Assembly: GCA_003244185.1 (NCBI GenBank)
Contig: QHBT01000035.1
Location: forward strand, 1 to 64,000
Direction: 5' to 3'
DNA from: Candidatus Dormiibacter spiritus
GTDB lineage: Bacteria > Chloroflexota > Dormibacteria > Dormibacterales > Dormibacteraceae
DNA: 64,000 bases
Position numbers and translations under genes: made by a program. How positions within the stretch are numbered: the first letter of the stretch is position 1; each line of letters opens with the position of its first letter. The notes below the pieces were generated by a model. That model had not been told where the DNA came from. It did not search any database and saw only the letters and a list, made by a program, of their open reading frames with translations. Of the stretch, positions 41,994-51,693 are shown in pieces.

Positions 41994-42836
41994 CTATGAG
42001 GCCTTCTTGCGAGCGGCGGGCTTGGCGGCCGGCGGCGACTTGTCGGCGCGCTGCTTCTTGGCTGCATCGACCGAGGCCTTCAGTGCTTCCATCAGGTCCA
42101 TAACCTTAGGCGCAGCCGACGGCTCCGGTGCTTCCACGACCTGGGCGCCCTCCACCTTGGCGTTGACGATGGTCATCAGCGCCTCGTGGTACTCGTCCGT
42201 GTAGCGCTTGGGATCGAAGGACTCCTCGGCCAGGCTCTGAACCAAGCTCTTGGCCATCTGCAGCTCCTTGGGGCTGATCTTCACGGCGTCCTCGGCGAGC
42301 CCCTTCAAGCCTTCTGTGGACCGGATCTCATCCGGCCAGTGGAGAGTGTTCATGATCAGCATCTCCTCGTGCGGCTGCAGGCTGCAGAGGTGCTCTCGAT
42401 CCCTGAAGGCCACTTTGGCGACTGCCGTCATCTCCGTCGCAGACAGCGCCTCCCGGAGGAGGTGGTAGGGCTTGCGACCCGCGTCTTCGGGCTCCACGTA
42501 GTAGGCGGACTTGACGTAAAGCCCATCCTGGATGTCGGTCCCGGGCACAAACTCAGCGATCTCGATGGTGTGCGCCGTCGGCAGCGGCAGGTTCTCCAGA
42601 TCCTGGTCTTCGATTACCACGTAGTCATCGCCGCCGACCTGGTAGCCCTTGACGATCTCGCTGTACTGCACTTCGTGCTCGCCCCGCTCACACCAGCGCT
42701 TGTAGCGCACTGGCGACATGTGCTCGCCGCAGAGCTGGCGGAACGACGCGGAGTGCGACTCAGTGGCGACATAGAGGCGAATGGGGATGCTCACCATCCC
42801 GAAGCTGATAGTTCCTTTCCACATGGAGCGAGGCAT
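41994..42836 (-). CDS. ku: Bacterial Ku protein
   Basis: A 280-aa homodimeric DNA-end-binding protein. It begins MPRSMWKGTISFGMVSIPIRLY, the standard Ku N-terminus, and contains CERGEHEVQYSEIVKGY and the bridge region through residue 240. The C-terminal 35 residues are Lys/Ala-rich (KKQRADKSPPAAKPAARKK), the kind of tail that binds DNA and recruits LigD. The ligase gene follows, so the pair forms an NHEJ operon. Confidence 0.95.
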   Translation of the reverse strand: MPRSMWKGTISFGMVSIPIRLYVATESHSASFRQLCGEHMSPVRYKRWCERGEHEVQYSEIVKGYQVGGDDYVVIEDQDLENLPLPTAHTIEIAEFVPGTDIQDGLYVKSAYYVEPEDAGRKPYHLLREALSATEMTAVAKVAFRDREHLCSLQPHEEMLIMNTLHWPDEIRSTEGLKGLAEDAVKISPKELQMAKSLVQSLAEESFDPKRYTDEYHEALMTIVNAKVEGAQVVEAPEPSAAPKVMDLMEALKASVDAAKKQRADKSPPAAKPAARKKAS

Positions 42837-42845
42837 TGCGGGTGG

Positions 42846-42851
42846 ATATTA
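42846..42851 (-). promoter_or_regulatory. -10 box of ku
   Basis: TAATAT (42851-42846 on the minus strand) ends 9 nt before the ku ATG; no ribosome-binding site is seen. Confidence 0.45.
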
Positions 42852-42952
42852 CTGCTTTAGCAGGGCTTGCGGCTACTCAACGTAGCCGGGCGCGCGAGAT
42901 GATCGGTCGGCAGCCGGGACCTGATGCTGCCAGGCCTCAGGGTCCAGGAAAC

Positions 42953-42958
42953 TAACGT
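42953..42958 (+). promoter_or_regulatory. -10-like box of the MBL gene
   Basis: TAACGT ends 7 nt before the ATG at 42966, the same spacing seen at other transcription-unit starts here. Confidence 0.35.
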
Positions 42959-42965
42959 TGCAGTG

Positions 42966-43808
42966 ATGAGGCTGGGCGACTTCGAGATCCATCTGCTCCG
43001 CGCGGGTGGCTGGCGGAGCGACGGCGGGGCGACGTTCGGAGTGGTGCCGAAGGTTCTCTGGGCGAGGCAGAAGCCGGCCGACGAGCAGAACCTGATCCGC
43101 ACCGACTGCATAGGCGTGGTAGTGCGGCACAGAGGCCGGGTGATCGTCTGCGAGACTGGCATCGGCACCAAGCTGAGCGAGAAGCGAGCCAGGCAGATGG
43201 GTGTCTGGCAGCCGGAGGGGCTGCTGACTGCACTGCGGAAGCTCGGCGTACGGCCCGACGAAGTGGATGTGGTGACGAGCACCCACCTGCACTGGGATCA
43301 CGCAGGTGGCTTTACCCGCCGATCGCCGAGCGGCGAGGTGGAGCTCACCTTTCCGCGGGCAAAGCACTTCGTGCAGCGGGCGGAGTTCGACTTCGCGCTG
43401 TCGCCCGACCCCCGCTCGCGGGCCGGCTACTACGACGAGGACATCCTGCCGGTGGCGGACGCCGGTCTCCTGGAGTTCGTCAGCGGGGAGGCAGAGGTCC
43501 TGCCGGGCCTGGTTCTGCGCCAGACCGGCGGCCACACACCCGGCCACCAGCTCGTCGTGTTCCGGGCGTCCGACGAGCTTTCCTGCGCGATGACCGGCGA
43601 CCTGGTGGGTCTGCGGCCGCACCTGCGGGTGCCCTGGATCCCGGCCGCGGACCTGGACGTCCTTCGCAGTCTGGAAGAGAAGGCGCGGCTCCTGCGCGAG
43701 GCTGCCGAGCATCGCTGGCTCCTGGTGCTTGCTCACGAGCCGGACGAGCCCGCTGGCTACGTCGACGCGGCGGGCAATTGGAGCCCTGAGGATAGGCTCG
43801 AAGGCTGA
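42966..43808 (+). CDS. Metallo-beta-lactamase fold hydrolase
   Basis: A 280-aa MBL protein. The metal-binding motif is STHLHWDHAGG; further ligands are in GGHTPGHQLVVF, AMTGDL and LAHEPD. The insertion between, with FVQRAEFDFAL and ADAGLLEFV, is like that in quorum-quenching lactonases and related enzymes, but substrate cannot be assigned. The ATG at 42966 is favoured by the upstream -10 box and by MRLGDFEIHLLRAGGW being the family start. Divergent from ku. Confidence 0.82.
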   Translation: MRLGDFEIHLLRAGGWRSDGGATFGVVPKVLWARQKPADEQNLIRTDCIGVVVRHRGRVIVCETGIGTKLSEKRARQMGVWQPEGLLTALRKLGVRPDEVDVVTSTHLHWDHAGGFTRRSPSGEVELTFPRAKHFVQRAEFDFALSPDPRSRAGYYDEDILPVADAGLLEFVSGEAEVLPGLVLRQTGGHTPGHQLVVFRASDELSCAMTGDLVGLRPHLRVPWIPAADLDVLRSLEEKARLLREAAEHRWLLVLAHEPDEPAGYVDAAGNWSPEDRLEG

Positions 43809-43885
43809 GCCGCACCACCGGCGCCGCAGCTACCTGAGCGAAGTCGGGACCGGTGTGCGAATTGCGTCCTTCTTCACAGGCGCCC

Positions 43886-43915
43886 TTGCCGCCGGCGGCA
43901 GCCGCTGGCTAGGCT
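43886..43915 (+). promoter_or_regulatory. Promoter of comM-dprA
   Basis: TTGCCG (43886-43891), 18-bp spacer, TAGGCT (43910-43915), then 7 nt to the GTG of comM. Confidence 0.55.
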
Positions 43916-43922
43916 GCCCGTC

Positions 43923-45431
43923 GTGCTGGCACGGGCGTTTGCGGCGCAGGTTCAGGGCTTGGCCGGGCGGCCGGTTGAGGTGCAGGTGGACATGAGCACT
44001 GGCGCCGTGGCGTTCTTCTTGGTGGGCCTGGCCAGCGGCTCTCTCAGGGAGGCGAAGGAGCGCGTCCGCTCCGCCATCCGCAACAGCGGGCTGCCCTTTC
44101 CCCAGCGCCGCCTGACCGTCAACTTGGCGCCGGCGGAACTGCGCAAGGACGGCGCCGGCCTCGATCTGGCCATCGCGGTTGCCATCTGCCTGGCAGCGCT
44201 GGGTAAGCCATCCCAACCCGGGCTGGCCTTCATCGGCGAGTTGGCCCTGGAGGGCAGTCTGCGCCACGTCGACGGCGTGCTCGTCCTGGCTGAGGGGCTG
44301 CGCCGAGCGGGGCTGGAGAAGCTCTTCGTGGCCGAGGTCGACGCCGCCGAAGCAGCGCTGATCGAAGGTCTCGAGATCTATCCGTGCCGCACTTTGAGGC
44401 AGGTCTTGGACCACCTGCTGGGCGGGGAGGCCATCCGCCCCTACCAGGGCCGGCCGCCGGCGGTGGCCGGAACAATCGAGAGCCCCTGGGATCTGAGCGA
44501 GGTGCAGGGCCAGGAGGCTGCGCGCCGAGCTGTCGAAGTGGCTGCGGCCGGCGGCCACCATCTGCTGATGACGGGGCCGCCCGGTGCCGGAAAGACCATG
44601 CTGGCCCGCTGTCTCCCCGGCCTTCTACCACCTTTGGATCTGCCCGACGCACTGGAGGTGGCGCGCGTCAGGAGCGTTTTGGGCGAGCTGGAGGGCACTT
44701 CGCCTCTCACCTGGGAGCGTCCCTTCCGAGCCCCTCACCACAGCATCTCGACAGCCGGTCTGCTGGGCGGTGGCACAGGGTTGCCGCGGCCGGGGGAGAT
44801 CTCTCGCGCCCACCATGGAGTCCTGTTTTTGGACGAGCTGGCCGAGTTCCCGGCCGCCTCCCTGCAGTCGTTGCGCCAGCCTCTGGAAGATGGCCGCGTA
44901 ACGCTCATCCGGTCCGCCGGGGCTGTTACCTATCCGGCCAGGTTCCAGCTGGTGGCCGCCACCAATCCCTGCCCCTGCGGCTATCTGGGGGATTCCGGCC
45001 GAGCTTGCCGATGCGGCCCTGGCGCCATCCAGAGCTACCAGCGTTCCCTCTCGGGACCTCTGCTCGACCGCATCGATCTGCAGGTCTCAGTGCATCGGAC
45101 ACCCCCGCATCTGCTCGGCCGTCCGGCCGAGGCGGAGCCATCAGTGCTTGTGCGCGAGCGCGTGCTCGCCGCTCGCCAGCTCCAGCTGGACCGCCAGGGA
45201 TGCCTGAACAGCGAGCTGACGGGCGCCAGTCTGCGGCGCTGGGCTGAACTCGAGGCGGGCAGCAGAAACCTGCTCCAGCGCTGGTCGGAGGAGCGCACCC
45301 TGTCGGCCCGGGGCTTTCACCGTGCCTGGCGGGTGGCCCGCACGCTCGCGGACCTTGCGGGGGACGGCCGTATCCGCTCCGGCCACATCCTGGAAGCCCT
45401 TGGTTACCGCCTGGATGAGATCGCTGCCTGA
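43923..45431 (+). CDS. comM: ComM/YifB family AAA+ protein (Mg chelatase-like)
   Basis: A 502-aa hexameric helicase that promotes branch migration during natural transformation in Proteobacteria. The N-terminal S5/Lon-like domain includes GLASGSLREAKERVRSAIRNSG; the AAA+ core has Walker A MTGPPGAGKTMLARCLPG, Walker B VLFLDELAEF and the arginine-finger region; a Cys-rich zinc motif (CPCGYLGDSGRACRCG) is typical. dprA follows with a 17-nt overlap, which supports a role in DNA uptake or recombination. Confidence 0.92.
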   Translation: MLARAFAAQVQGLAGRPVEVQVDMSTGAVAFFLVGLASGSLREAKERVRSAIRNSGLPFPQRRLTVNLAPAELRKDGAGLDLAIAVAICLAALGKPSQPGLAFIGELALEGSLRHVDGVLVLAEGLRRAGLEKLFVAEVDAAEAALIEGLEIYPCRTLRQVLDHLLGGEAIRPYQGRPPAVAGTIESPWDLSEVQGQEAARRAVEVAAAGGHHLLMTGPPGAGKTMLARCLPGLLPPLDLPDALEVARVRSVLGELEGTSPLTWERPFRAPHHSISTAGLLGGGTGLPRPGEISRAHHGVLFLDELAEFPAASLQSLRQPLEDGRVTLIRSAGAVTYPARFQLVAATNPCPCGYLGDSGRACRCGPGAIQSYQRSLSGPLLDRIDLQVSVHRTPPHLLGRPAEAEPSVLVRERVLAARQLQLDRQGCLNSELTGASLRRWAELEAGSRNLLQRWSEERTLSARGFHRAWRVARTLADLAGDGRIRSGHILEALGYRLDEIAA

Positions 45432-46278
45432 GCCGGAGAGCCTCCGGGTCAGGGGCCGCTGGCCGCTGCCGCCCGGCCACCGCGTGGCGGTGGTGGGCGC
45501 CCGCCGGCCGACGCCCTATGGCGAGGCGGTGGCGGAACGGCTGGCCGGAGACTTGGCCCAGTTGGGGGCTGTAGTGCTGAGCGGGCTGGCCCTGGGCATC
45601 GATGGCGCGGCGCACAGAGGTGCGCTGGCGGCTGGCGGCTGCACAGCCGCTGTGCTGGGGACGGGCCTGGACGTGATCTATCCCCGCTCCCATTCCGGTT
45701 TGGCAGAGCAGATCCTGGCCCAGGGTGGTTGCCTCATCAGCCAGTTCCCTGATGGGACGCCGCCGCAGCGAGCGAACTTCCCTCGCCGCAACGGCACCAT
45801 CGCGGCCCTGGGCGACGTAGTCGTGGTGGTGGAGGCCGGTCTCGGCTCCGGAGCGCTGATCACCGCCGAAGCGGCGCTGGGCTTGGGCAAGCCCGTGCTG
45901 GCAGTGCCCGGCAGTGTTTTCTCGCCGCTGAGCGTTGGTTGCCACCAGCTGCTTCGCGACGGGGCCGGGCTGGTTCAGAACGCCCGCGACGTCGTCGCCG
46001 AGCTGGGCGGCGACCTGGCGGTGCTGGACGATCCCCTGCAGCCGCCCGCCGGTCTCGGCCTGGAACGACAGAGCGAGCTTGGCCGCGATCCCTTGCTGCC
46101 GCATCTCTCCGACAGCCTGCCGGCCGAAGTAGGGCAGCTGGCCGCGCGGCTTCAGCTGCCGCTGCCCGATGTGATGGCGCGGCTCAGCCGGCTCGAACTG
46201 GAGGGAGCGGTCCGCCGCTGGGGGGGCGGCTATGTCAGGCTGCCCCGCGGTGGGGGCCGGCCAGCCGTCCGTCGCTAG
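45415..46278 (+). CDS. dprA: DNA processing protein DprA
   Basis: Binds incoming single-stranded DNA and loads RecA. The Rossmann-like core is VAVVGARRPTPYGEAVAERL, VLSGLALGIDGAAHRGAL, VLGTGLDVIYPRSHS, NFPRRNGTIAAL and VVEAGLGSGALITAEAAL; a C-terminal winged helix follows. The usual N-terminal SAM-like domain is missing. ATG 45415, which overlaps comM, gives 287 aa. Confidence 0.92.
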   Translation: MRSLPEPESLRVRGRWPLPPGHRVAVVGARRPTPYGEAVAERLAGDLAQLGAVVLSGLALGIDGAAHRGALAAGGCTAAVLGTGLDVIYPRSHSGLAEQILAQGGCLISQFPDGTPPQRANFPRRNGTIAALGDVVVVVEAGLGSGALITAEAALGLGKPVLAVPGSVFSPLSVGCHQLLRDGAGLVQNARDVVAELGGDLAVLDDPLQPPAGLGLERQSELGRDPLLPHLSDSLPAEVGQLAARLQLPLPDVMARLSRLELEGAVRRWGGGYVRLPRGGGRPAVRR

Positions 46279-46398
46279 CCGCTGCCGGGAAGGGCCGCCA
46301 GCGCGTCTGCGAAGGGGAAGCCCGAGCGGCGATGGGCAGTCATGAGCTACTGTCCGGAAGCGGAACAAACCGCCCGGCGGCATTGTAGATAGGAAGCT

Positions 46399-48684
46399 GT
46401 GGCACCAGGTCTGATCATCGTCGAGTCTCCCGCGAAGGCCAGGACGCTCAAGCGTTTTCTGGGCGATCGCTTCGACGTGCTTGCTTCCATGGGCCACGTC
46501 CGAGACCTGCCGGGTAAGGACCTGGCGGTCGACATCGAGGATAACTTTCGGCCCCGCTACGAGGTGGTGGACAGCCGCAAGCAGGTGCTGAGCGAGCTGA
46601 AGAAGGCCGCCGGCAAGCGCAGCGATGTGATCCTGGCCTCCGATCCTGACCGCGAGGGCGAGGCCATTGCCTGGCATCTGTGTGAGGTGCTCAAGCTCCG
46701 CTCCCCGCGGCGGATCGAGTTCCACGAGATCACCGACGCCGCCGTCAACAACGCGTTGGCGCACCCGCGAGAGATCGACATGCGGCTGGTCAACGCCCAG
46801 CAAGCCCGGCGGGTGGTAGACCGCCTGGTCGGCTACCGGCTCAGCCCCTTCCTCTGGCGGCGGGTCCAGAAGGGCATAGGCGCCGGGCGTGTTCAGTCGG
46901 TGGCACTCCGCCTGGTGGTGGACAGAGAGAACGACATCCGCCGCTTCGTGGCAGAAGAGTCGTGGACGGTTGACGCGCTTTTGAGCCAGGCAGGCTCCGA
47001 GCAGCGTTTCAAAGCCCGCCTGCACCGGCGGCTGGCTGAGCCCGAGGTCAAGCTCGAGCTCAAGACGGAGGCCGAGGCGCTGGCGGCCGCCGCTGAGCTG
47101 GCGGGGGCGGAGTACCGGGTCGCGGGGGTGGAGCGCCGGCAGCGCGCCAAGAGCGCGCCGGCGCCCTACATCACTTCCACGCTGCAGCAGGAGGCCTCCA
47201 GCCGCCTTCGCTTCGCGCCCAAGCGCACCATGCGGCTCGCCCAAGAACTGTATGAGGGCGTCGATCTGGGCGCCGAGGGCGCTACGGGCCTGATCACCTA
47301 CATGCGGACCGACTCCACTCGCGTTTCCGAGGAAGCCGAGAAGAAGGCGAAAACCTGGATCAGGGCCAATGCGGGCGAGAAGTACCTGGGCAAGCCCCGC
47401 CAGGAGAAGAGCCGGCCGGGCGCTCAGGACGCCCATGAGGCGATCCGTCCGACCGATCCAGGCCGGCGCCCGGAGGACGTGCGCCAGCACCTGAGTGGAG
47501 ACCAGTACCGCGTCTATGACCTCATCTGGCGTCGCTTCATCGCAAGCCGGATGGCGCCTGCCCAGTACGCCCTCACCACGGCGGAGGTCGAGGCAGGCGC
47601 GTTCGGACTGCGGGCGAGCGGCTCGGTCCTCACTTTCGATGGCTTCTACCGCGTCTGGCAGCGCGGCGAGGATGATGAGGACGGACAGCTGCCTGACCTG
47701 AAGCAGGGCGAGCGGCTGGACTTCCACCAGCTGCTGCCCGAGCAGCACTTCACGCAGCCGCCCCCGCGCTACACGGAGGCCACGCTCATCAACGAGCTGG
47801 AGAAGCGCGGAATCGGCCGTCCTTCGACATACGCCAGCATCGTGGCCACCATCCAGGACCACACATATGTGGAGCAGAAGGAGCGAAGGCTCCACCCGAC
47901 AGCGCTGGGTGAAGGCGTGAACCGGATAATGGTCGAGCACTTCGCCGAGATCGTGGACGACCGCTACACGGCCGCCATGGAGGAGCGCCTGGACGAGGTC
48001 GAGGCCGGCCGCCGGGAATGGGTGCCAGTCGTGGGTGACTTCTTTGGCCCGCTGGAACGGATGTTGGGCAAGGCCTCGGAGGCCATGCCCAGTGCGACAG
48101 GTGAGGAGTGTCCTGAGTGCCACGAGGGCCAGCTCGTCCTGCGGGCAAGCCGGTTCGGTCCGTTCAAGGGCTGCTCCCGATACCCCAAGTGCAAGTACCG
48201 GCAGGCGACCTTGCCTGGCGGCGAAGCCCCTCAGCCCAAGCTGCTGGCGGAGGCCTGCCCGGAGTGCGGCCGGCCGCTGCAGCTGCGGACGGGGCGCTAC
48301 GGCGAGTTCGTTGGCTGCTCCGGCTACCCCGAGTGCAAGTACATCCGGCGCGACACTGATCCCAGCCAGAACAAGCCGACCGGGGAGAAGTGTCCCGAGT
48401 GCGGCGAGGGCGAGCTGATCGAGCGCAAGGGCCGTTTCGGCCAGTTCCTCTCCTGCAGCCGCTACCCGGACTGCAAGTACAGGCGGAACGCGGCCCGGGC
48501 GGCAGGCGCCAAGACGGCCTCCGAGCCCAAACTGCTGAGCGAGACCTGCCCCCTCTGCGGCAAGCCGATGGCGGAGCGGCAGGGTCGCTTCGGTCCCTTC
48601 AAGTCGTGCAGCGACTATCCCCGCTGCAAAGGGCCGCAGAAGGCAGCCGGCCCCCGGCTGCGCCGCGAGAAGGTCAAGGTCTGA
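46399..48684 (+). CDS. topA: DNA topoisomerase I
   Basis: Relaxes negative supercoils. TOPRIM domain: IIVESPAKARTLKRFLGD and SDPDREGEAIAWHL; the catalytic tyrosine is in TGLITYMRTDSTRVSEEA. The C-terminus has four Cys4 zinc ribbons, each with a CPxC...GPF/GEF/GQF...C...YPxCK pattern (starting near residues 571, 618, 664 and 713). At 761 aa this is a complete enzyme. GTG start; a TAGATA-like box lies 7 nt upstream. The 46279-46398 spacer holds nothing else I can identify. Confidence 0.96.
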   Translation: MAPGLIIVESPAKARTLKRFLGDRFDVLASMGHVRDLPGKDLAVDIEDNFRPRYEVVDSRKQVLSELKKAAGKRSDVILASDPDREGEAIAWHLCEVLKLRSPRRIEFHEITDAAVNNALAHPREIDMRLVNAQQARRVVDRLVGYRLSPFLWRRVQKGIGAGRVQSVALRLVVDRENDIRRFVAEESWTVDALLSQAGSEQRFKARLHRRLAEPEVKLELKTEAEALAAAAELAGAEYRVAGVERRQRAKSAPAPYITSTLQQEASSRLRFAPKRTMRLAQELYEGVDLGAEGATGLITYMRTDSTRVSEEAEKKAKTWIRANAGEKYLGKPRQEKSRPGAQDAHEAIRPTDPGRRPEDVRQHLSGDQYRVYDLIWRRFIASRMAPAQYALTTAEVEAGAFGLRASGSVLTFDGFYRVWQRGEDDEDGQLPDLKQGERLDFHQLLPEQHFTQPPPRYTEATLINELEKRGIGRPSTYASIVATIQDHTYVEQKERRLHPTALGEGVNRIMVEHFAEIVDDRYTAAMEERLDEVEAGRREWVPVVGDFFGPLERMLGKASEAMPSATGEECPECHEGQLVLRASRFGPFKGCSRYPKCKYRQATLPGGEAPQPKLLAEACPECGRPLQLRTGRYGEFVGCSGYPECKYIRRDTDPSQNKPTGEKCPECGEGELIERKGRFGQFLSCSRYPDCKYRRNAARAAGAKTASEPKLLSETCPLCGKPMAERQGRFGPFKSCSDYPRCKGPQKAAGPRLRREKVKV

Positions 48685-48778
48685 CGGAGTAGGGAAGGCA
48701 GTCCGCTGCCTTTCCGGCCGCCGCTGCTGGGCCAGAGGCTGAAAGCGCCGCAGCCGCGGATGGTGTTGCAGGGTTGCG

Positions 48779-48898
48779 TAGAATCGGCAGAGCCGGTGCG
48801 GCCCTCGGGCCGGCCGAGTAACACACGCACGTCCCTTTCAGACCCCTGCCGGTGCGATCCGGACGGTGGGCGGGCGGAGGCAACAGGAGGTCTTGTCG
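48779..48898 (+). promoter_or_regulatory. Promoter and leader of rpsB
   Basis: TAGAAT at 48779-48784 is a good -10. The roughly 108-nt leader that follows contains a direct 9-nt repeat (gccggtgcg at 48792-48800 and 48848-48856) and a small hairpin (ggccc/gggcc near 48800-48811), and ends with AGGAGG (48885-48890) 8 nt before the ATG. Leaders of rpsB are often targets of S2 feedback. No gene is seen in 48685-48898. Confidence 0.5.
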
Positions 48899-49741
48899 AT
48901 GTCTCAGGTCTCTTTGAAACAGCTGCTGGAGGCTGGCGTGCACTTCGGCCACCAGACCAGCCGCTGGAATCCCAAGATGCGGCAGTACATCTTCACTGCC
49001 CGCAACGGACTTCACATCATCGACCTGCAGCAGACTGTGAAGCTGCTCGACGTGGCGCTCGACTTCGTGAAGAGCGTGGCTGCGTCCGGCCGCCCGGTCC
49101 TGTTTGTAGGCACGAAGAAGCAAGCGCAGGAGACCATCCAGACGGAAGCGGCTCGCTGCGGCATGTTCTTCGTCAACCGCCGCTGGATGGGTGGCATGCT
49201 CACCAACTTCAGCACTGTCAAGAAGCGGATCGACAGGCTGCAGCAGCTGCGCAAGATGCAGCAGTCAGGCCAGTTCGAAAGCCTCAACAAGAAGGAGGCC
49301 AAGAAACTGCAGGACGAGCTGGATCGCCTGATGTATCACTTTGACGGCATAGCTGACATGAAGAGGCTGCCGGGCGCGGTCTTCGTGGTGGACCCGCGCA
49401 AGGAGCACATAGCCGTGCTGGAGTCCAACCGGCTCAAGATCCCGGTGGTGGCGATCACCGACTCCAACTGCGACCCGGACCTGATCGACAAGGTGATCCC
49501 CGGCAACGACGACGCGATCCGGGCTGTGAAGCTGCTCACGAGCAAGATGGCTGACGCCTGCTTGGAGGGCCGCCAGCTGGCCATCGAGCGCGGCGCCGAC
49601 CTGCCCCCGATGGAGGAGCGGGAGTTCCTGGAGCCGACTCGCTACGAGCTGCTCGAGGAGTACATGGACGACGAGGAGGAGTATCTCCCCGACGTGAGCG
49701 AGGACGAGTTCGTGAGCACCGGCGAGGAGGTGCGCGCATGA
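48899..49741 (+). CDS. rpsB: 30S ribosomal protein S2
   Basis: Begins [20 protein letters not shown] and contains [38 protein letters not shown] and [15 protein letters not shown]. The C-terminal 40 residues form an acidic tail ([16 protein letters not shown]). 280 aa. The ATG at 48899 has a strong Shine-Dalgarno sequence; its stop overlaps tsf as ATGA. Confidence 0.97.
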   Translation: MSQVSLKQLLEAGVHFGHQTSRWNPKMRQYIFTARNGLHIIDLQQTVKLLDVALDFVKSVAASGRPVLFVGTKKQAQETIQTEAARCGMFFVNRRWMGGMLTNFSTVKKRIDRLQQLRKMQQSGQFESLNKKEAKKLQDELDRLMYHFDGIADMKRLPGAVFVVDPRKEHIAVLESNRLKIPVVAITDSNCDPDLIDKVIPGNDDAIRAVKLLTSKMADACLEGRQLAIERGADLPPMEEREFLEPTRYELLEEYMDDEEEYLPDVSEDEFVSTGEEVRA

Positions 49742-50352
49742 TCGACATCTCGCTGGAGCGCGTGAAGCAGCTGCGAGACATGACAGGCGCCGGCATGATG
49801 GACTGCAAGAAAGCGCTTGAGGATGCCCAGGGCGACCTTGACAGGGCGGTGGTGATCTTGCGCGAGCGCGGCATCGCCAAGGCAGCCAAGCGCGCGGATC
49901 GCGTCACCTCCAACGGCGTGGTCGAGGCCTACCTGCATCGAACAAGTGAGGACTACCCGCCCCAGATCGGCGCGCTGATCGAACTGAACTGTGAGAGCGA
50001 CTTCGTCGCCAAGGGCACGGATTTCCGCACTCTCGCCCGGGAGCTCGCGATGCACGTGGCGGCGGCCGCGCCCCGCTGGGTGAGCCGGGACGAGGTGCCT
50101 AGCGAGCTGGTCGAGCAGGAGCGGACGCTCTATCAGCTGAGAGCCGAGCAGGACGGCAAGCCCGCCCAAGCCATCCCGAAAATCGTCGCGGGCCAGCTGG
50201 AGGCGTTCTACAAGGACTCCTGCCTGCTGGACCAGCCCTACATGCGCGACCCCGCCACTCCTGTGAGAGAGCTGGTGGCCTCGGCCGTGGCCAAGCTGCA
50301 GGAGAACATAACGGTGCGCCGCTTCCAGCGGTTCAGCATCAAAGAGGGCTAG
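49738..50352 (+). CDS. tsf: Elongation factor Ts
   Basis: Exchanges GDP for GTP on EF-Tu. The N-terminal UBA-like domain is [22 protein letters not shown]; the core contains [18 protein letters not shown]. The protein is a short, single-core form (204 aa), as in many bacteria outside Proteobacteria. Coupled to rpsB. Confidence 0.96.
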   Translation: MIDISLERVKQLRDMTGAGMMDCKKALEDAQGDLDRAVVILRERGIAKAAKRADRVTSNGVVEAYLHRTSEDYPPQIGALIELNCESDFVAKGTDFRTLARELAMHVAAAAPRWVSRDEVPSELVEQERTLYQLRAEQDGKPAQAIPKIVAGQLEAFYKDSCLLDQPYMRDPATPVRELVASAVAKLQENITVRRFQRFSIKEG

Positions 50353-50353
50353 C

Positions 50354-51124
50354 TTGACCTCAGGGACACCGCGTTGGCGGCGCGTGCTGCTGAAGCTCAG
50401 TGGTGAAGCGCTCGGCGGTCGGAAGGAGTACGGCTTCGACTTCCAGGTGGTCAGCGTCATCGCAGAGCAGGTCGCCCGCGTGCACCAGCTTGGGGTCGAA
50501 GTGGCCCTGGTGGTCGGCGGCGGCAACATCTTTCGCGGGCGCCACGCGGAGGAGGGAGGCTTCGACCGCGCGACCGGCGACTACATGGGAATGCTGGCCA
50601 CGGTGATCAACGCCCTCGCCCTGCAGGAGGGCCTTGAGAAGGTGGGCCTGCATGCGCGGACCATGACCGCCATCCAGATGCCGCAGGTGGCCGAGCCCTA
50701 CATCCGGCGCCGAGGTATCCGGCATCTCGAAAAAGGTCGGGTGATCATCCTGGCCGGCGGCAGCGGCAATCCCTACTTCACGACTGACACTACTGCCGCC
50801 CTCCGAGCTGTCGAGTTGGAGGCGGAGGTGGTGCTGAAGGCAACCAAGGTGGACGGCATCTACTCAGCCGATCCTCTGCGGGAGCCCAGCGCCGAGAGAT
50901 TTCAGCGACTCGATTACCTGGAGGTTCTGAACCGAGGGATCGAGGTGATGGACAACACGGCTCTGACCCTCTGTATGGACAACGGCGTGCCCATCATTGT
51001 CTTCGATCTGCTTCAGGCCGGGAACCTGGAGCGCGTGATTCGGGGCGAAAACATCGGCACCTTCGTCGGAGCGCCGGGGTCGCGAGTAGAACCATCGACG
51101 GCAGCGACCACGGGAGGACATTGA
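50354..51124 (+). CDS. pyrH: Uridylate kinase
   Basis: Phosphorylates UMP. Amino-acid-kinase fold: [31 protein letters not shown]-like [12 protein letters not shown], and [15 protein letters not shown]. 256 aa. TTG start 1 nt after the tsf stop region; the last 15 residues are a basic/polar tail. frr follows by 3 nt. Confidence 0.95.
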   Translation: MTSGTPRWRRVLLKLSGEALGGRKEYGFDFQVVSVIAEQVARVHQLGVEVALVVGGGNIFRGRHAEEGGFDRATGDYMGMLATVINALALQEGLEKVGLHARTMTAIQMPQVAEPYIRRRGIRHLEKGRVIILAGGSGNPYFTTDTTAALRAVELEAEVVLKATKVDGIYSADPLREPSAERFQRLDYLEVLNRGIEVMDNTALTLCMDNGVPIIVFDLLQAGNLERVIRGENIGTFVGAPGSRVEPSTAATTGGH

Positions 51125-51127
51125 GCC

Positions 51128-51688
51128 ATGGCCGTAGACGGCATCCTGAAAGACGCCGAGGCCAAGATGGGCCGCTCGCTCGAGCACCTGGAACATGAGC
51201 TGCTGACGATCAGGACCGGGCGGGCGAACCCTGCTCTGCTGGACAGGGTCCAGGTTCCCTATTACGGCACCCTCACGCCGTTGAACCAGCTCGCCCAGAT
51301 CTCCAGCCCGGAAGCGCGCCTGCTGGTGGTCCAGGTCTACGACCGCGGCCAGCTGGGAGTGACCGAGAAGGCCATTCGCGAGTCGGGCCTCGGTCTGAAC
51401 CCCGCCAACGACGGTCAGCTCATCCGGGTGCCCATCCCGCCGCTCACTGAGGAGCGCCGCCGGGAGTACGTCAAGATGGCCAAACAGCGGGCGGAGGAAG
51501 CGCGGGTGGCTGTGCGAAACATCCGCCGCGAGGAACTGCACAGGGTCCAGGCGGAGGAAAAGGCGGGGGAGATCGCCGAGGATCAGGCGCGCCGCGCCGG
51601 CGAGCGTCTGCAGAAGCTCACCGACACGTACGTGGCGAAGATCGAGGGTATCGCCCAGCGCAAGGAAGCCGAGGTAATGGAGGTCTGA
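51128..51688 (+). CDS. frr: Ribosome recycling factor
   Basis: Splits post-termination ribosomes with EF-G. Domain I and hinge: HLEHELLTIRTGRANPALLD, YYGTLTPLNQLAQI, and the helical REEARVAVRNIRREEL-like segment. 186 aa, standard. The ATG lies shortly after the pyrH stop. The tandem structured repeats follow directly. Confidence 0.96.
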   Translation: MAVDGILKDAEAKMGRSLEHLEHELLTIRTGRANPALLDRVQVPYYGTLTPLNQLAQISSPEARLLVVQVYDRGQLGVTEKAIRESGLGLNPANDGQLIRVPIPPLTEERRREYVKMAKQRAEEARVAVRNIRREELHRVQAEEKAGEIAEDQARRAGERLQKLTDTYVAKIEGIAQRKEAEVMEV

Positions 51689-51693
51689 AGAGT

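Noticed and set aside
44926-48123. A 1065-codon open frame on the minus strand opposite topA
   Set aside because: topA is unmistakable on the plus strand. Antisense frames stay open by chance in GC-rich genes, and the antisense product shows no domain.
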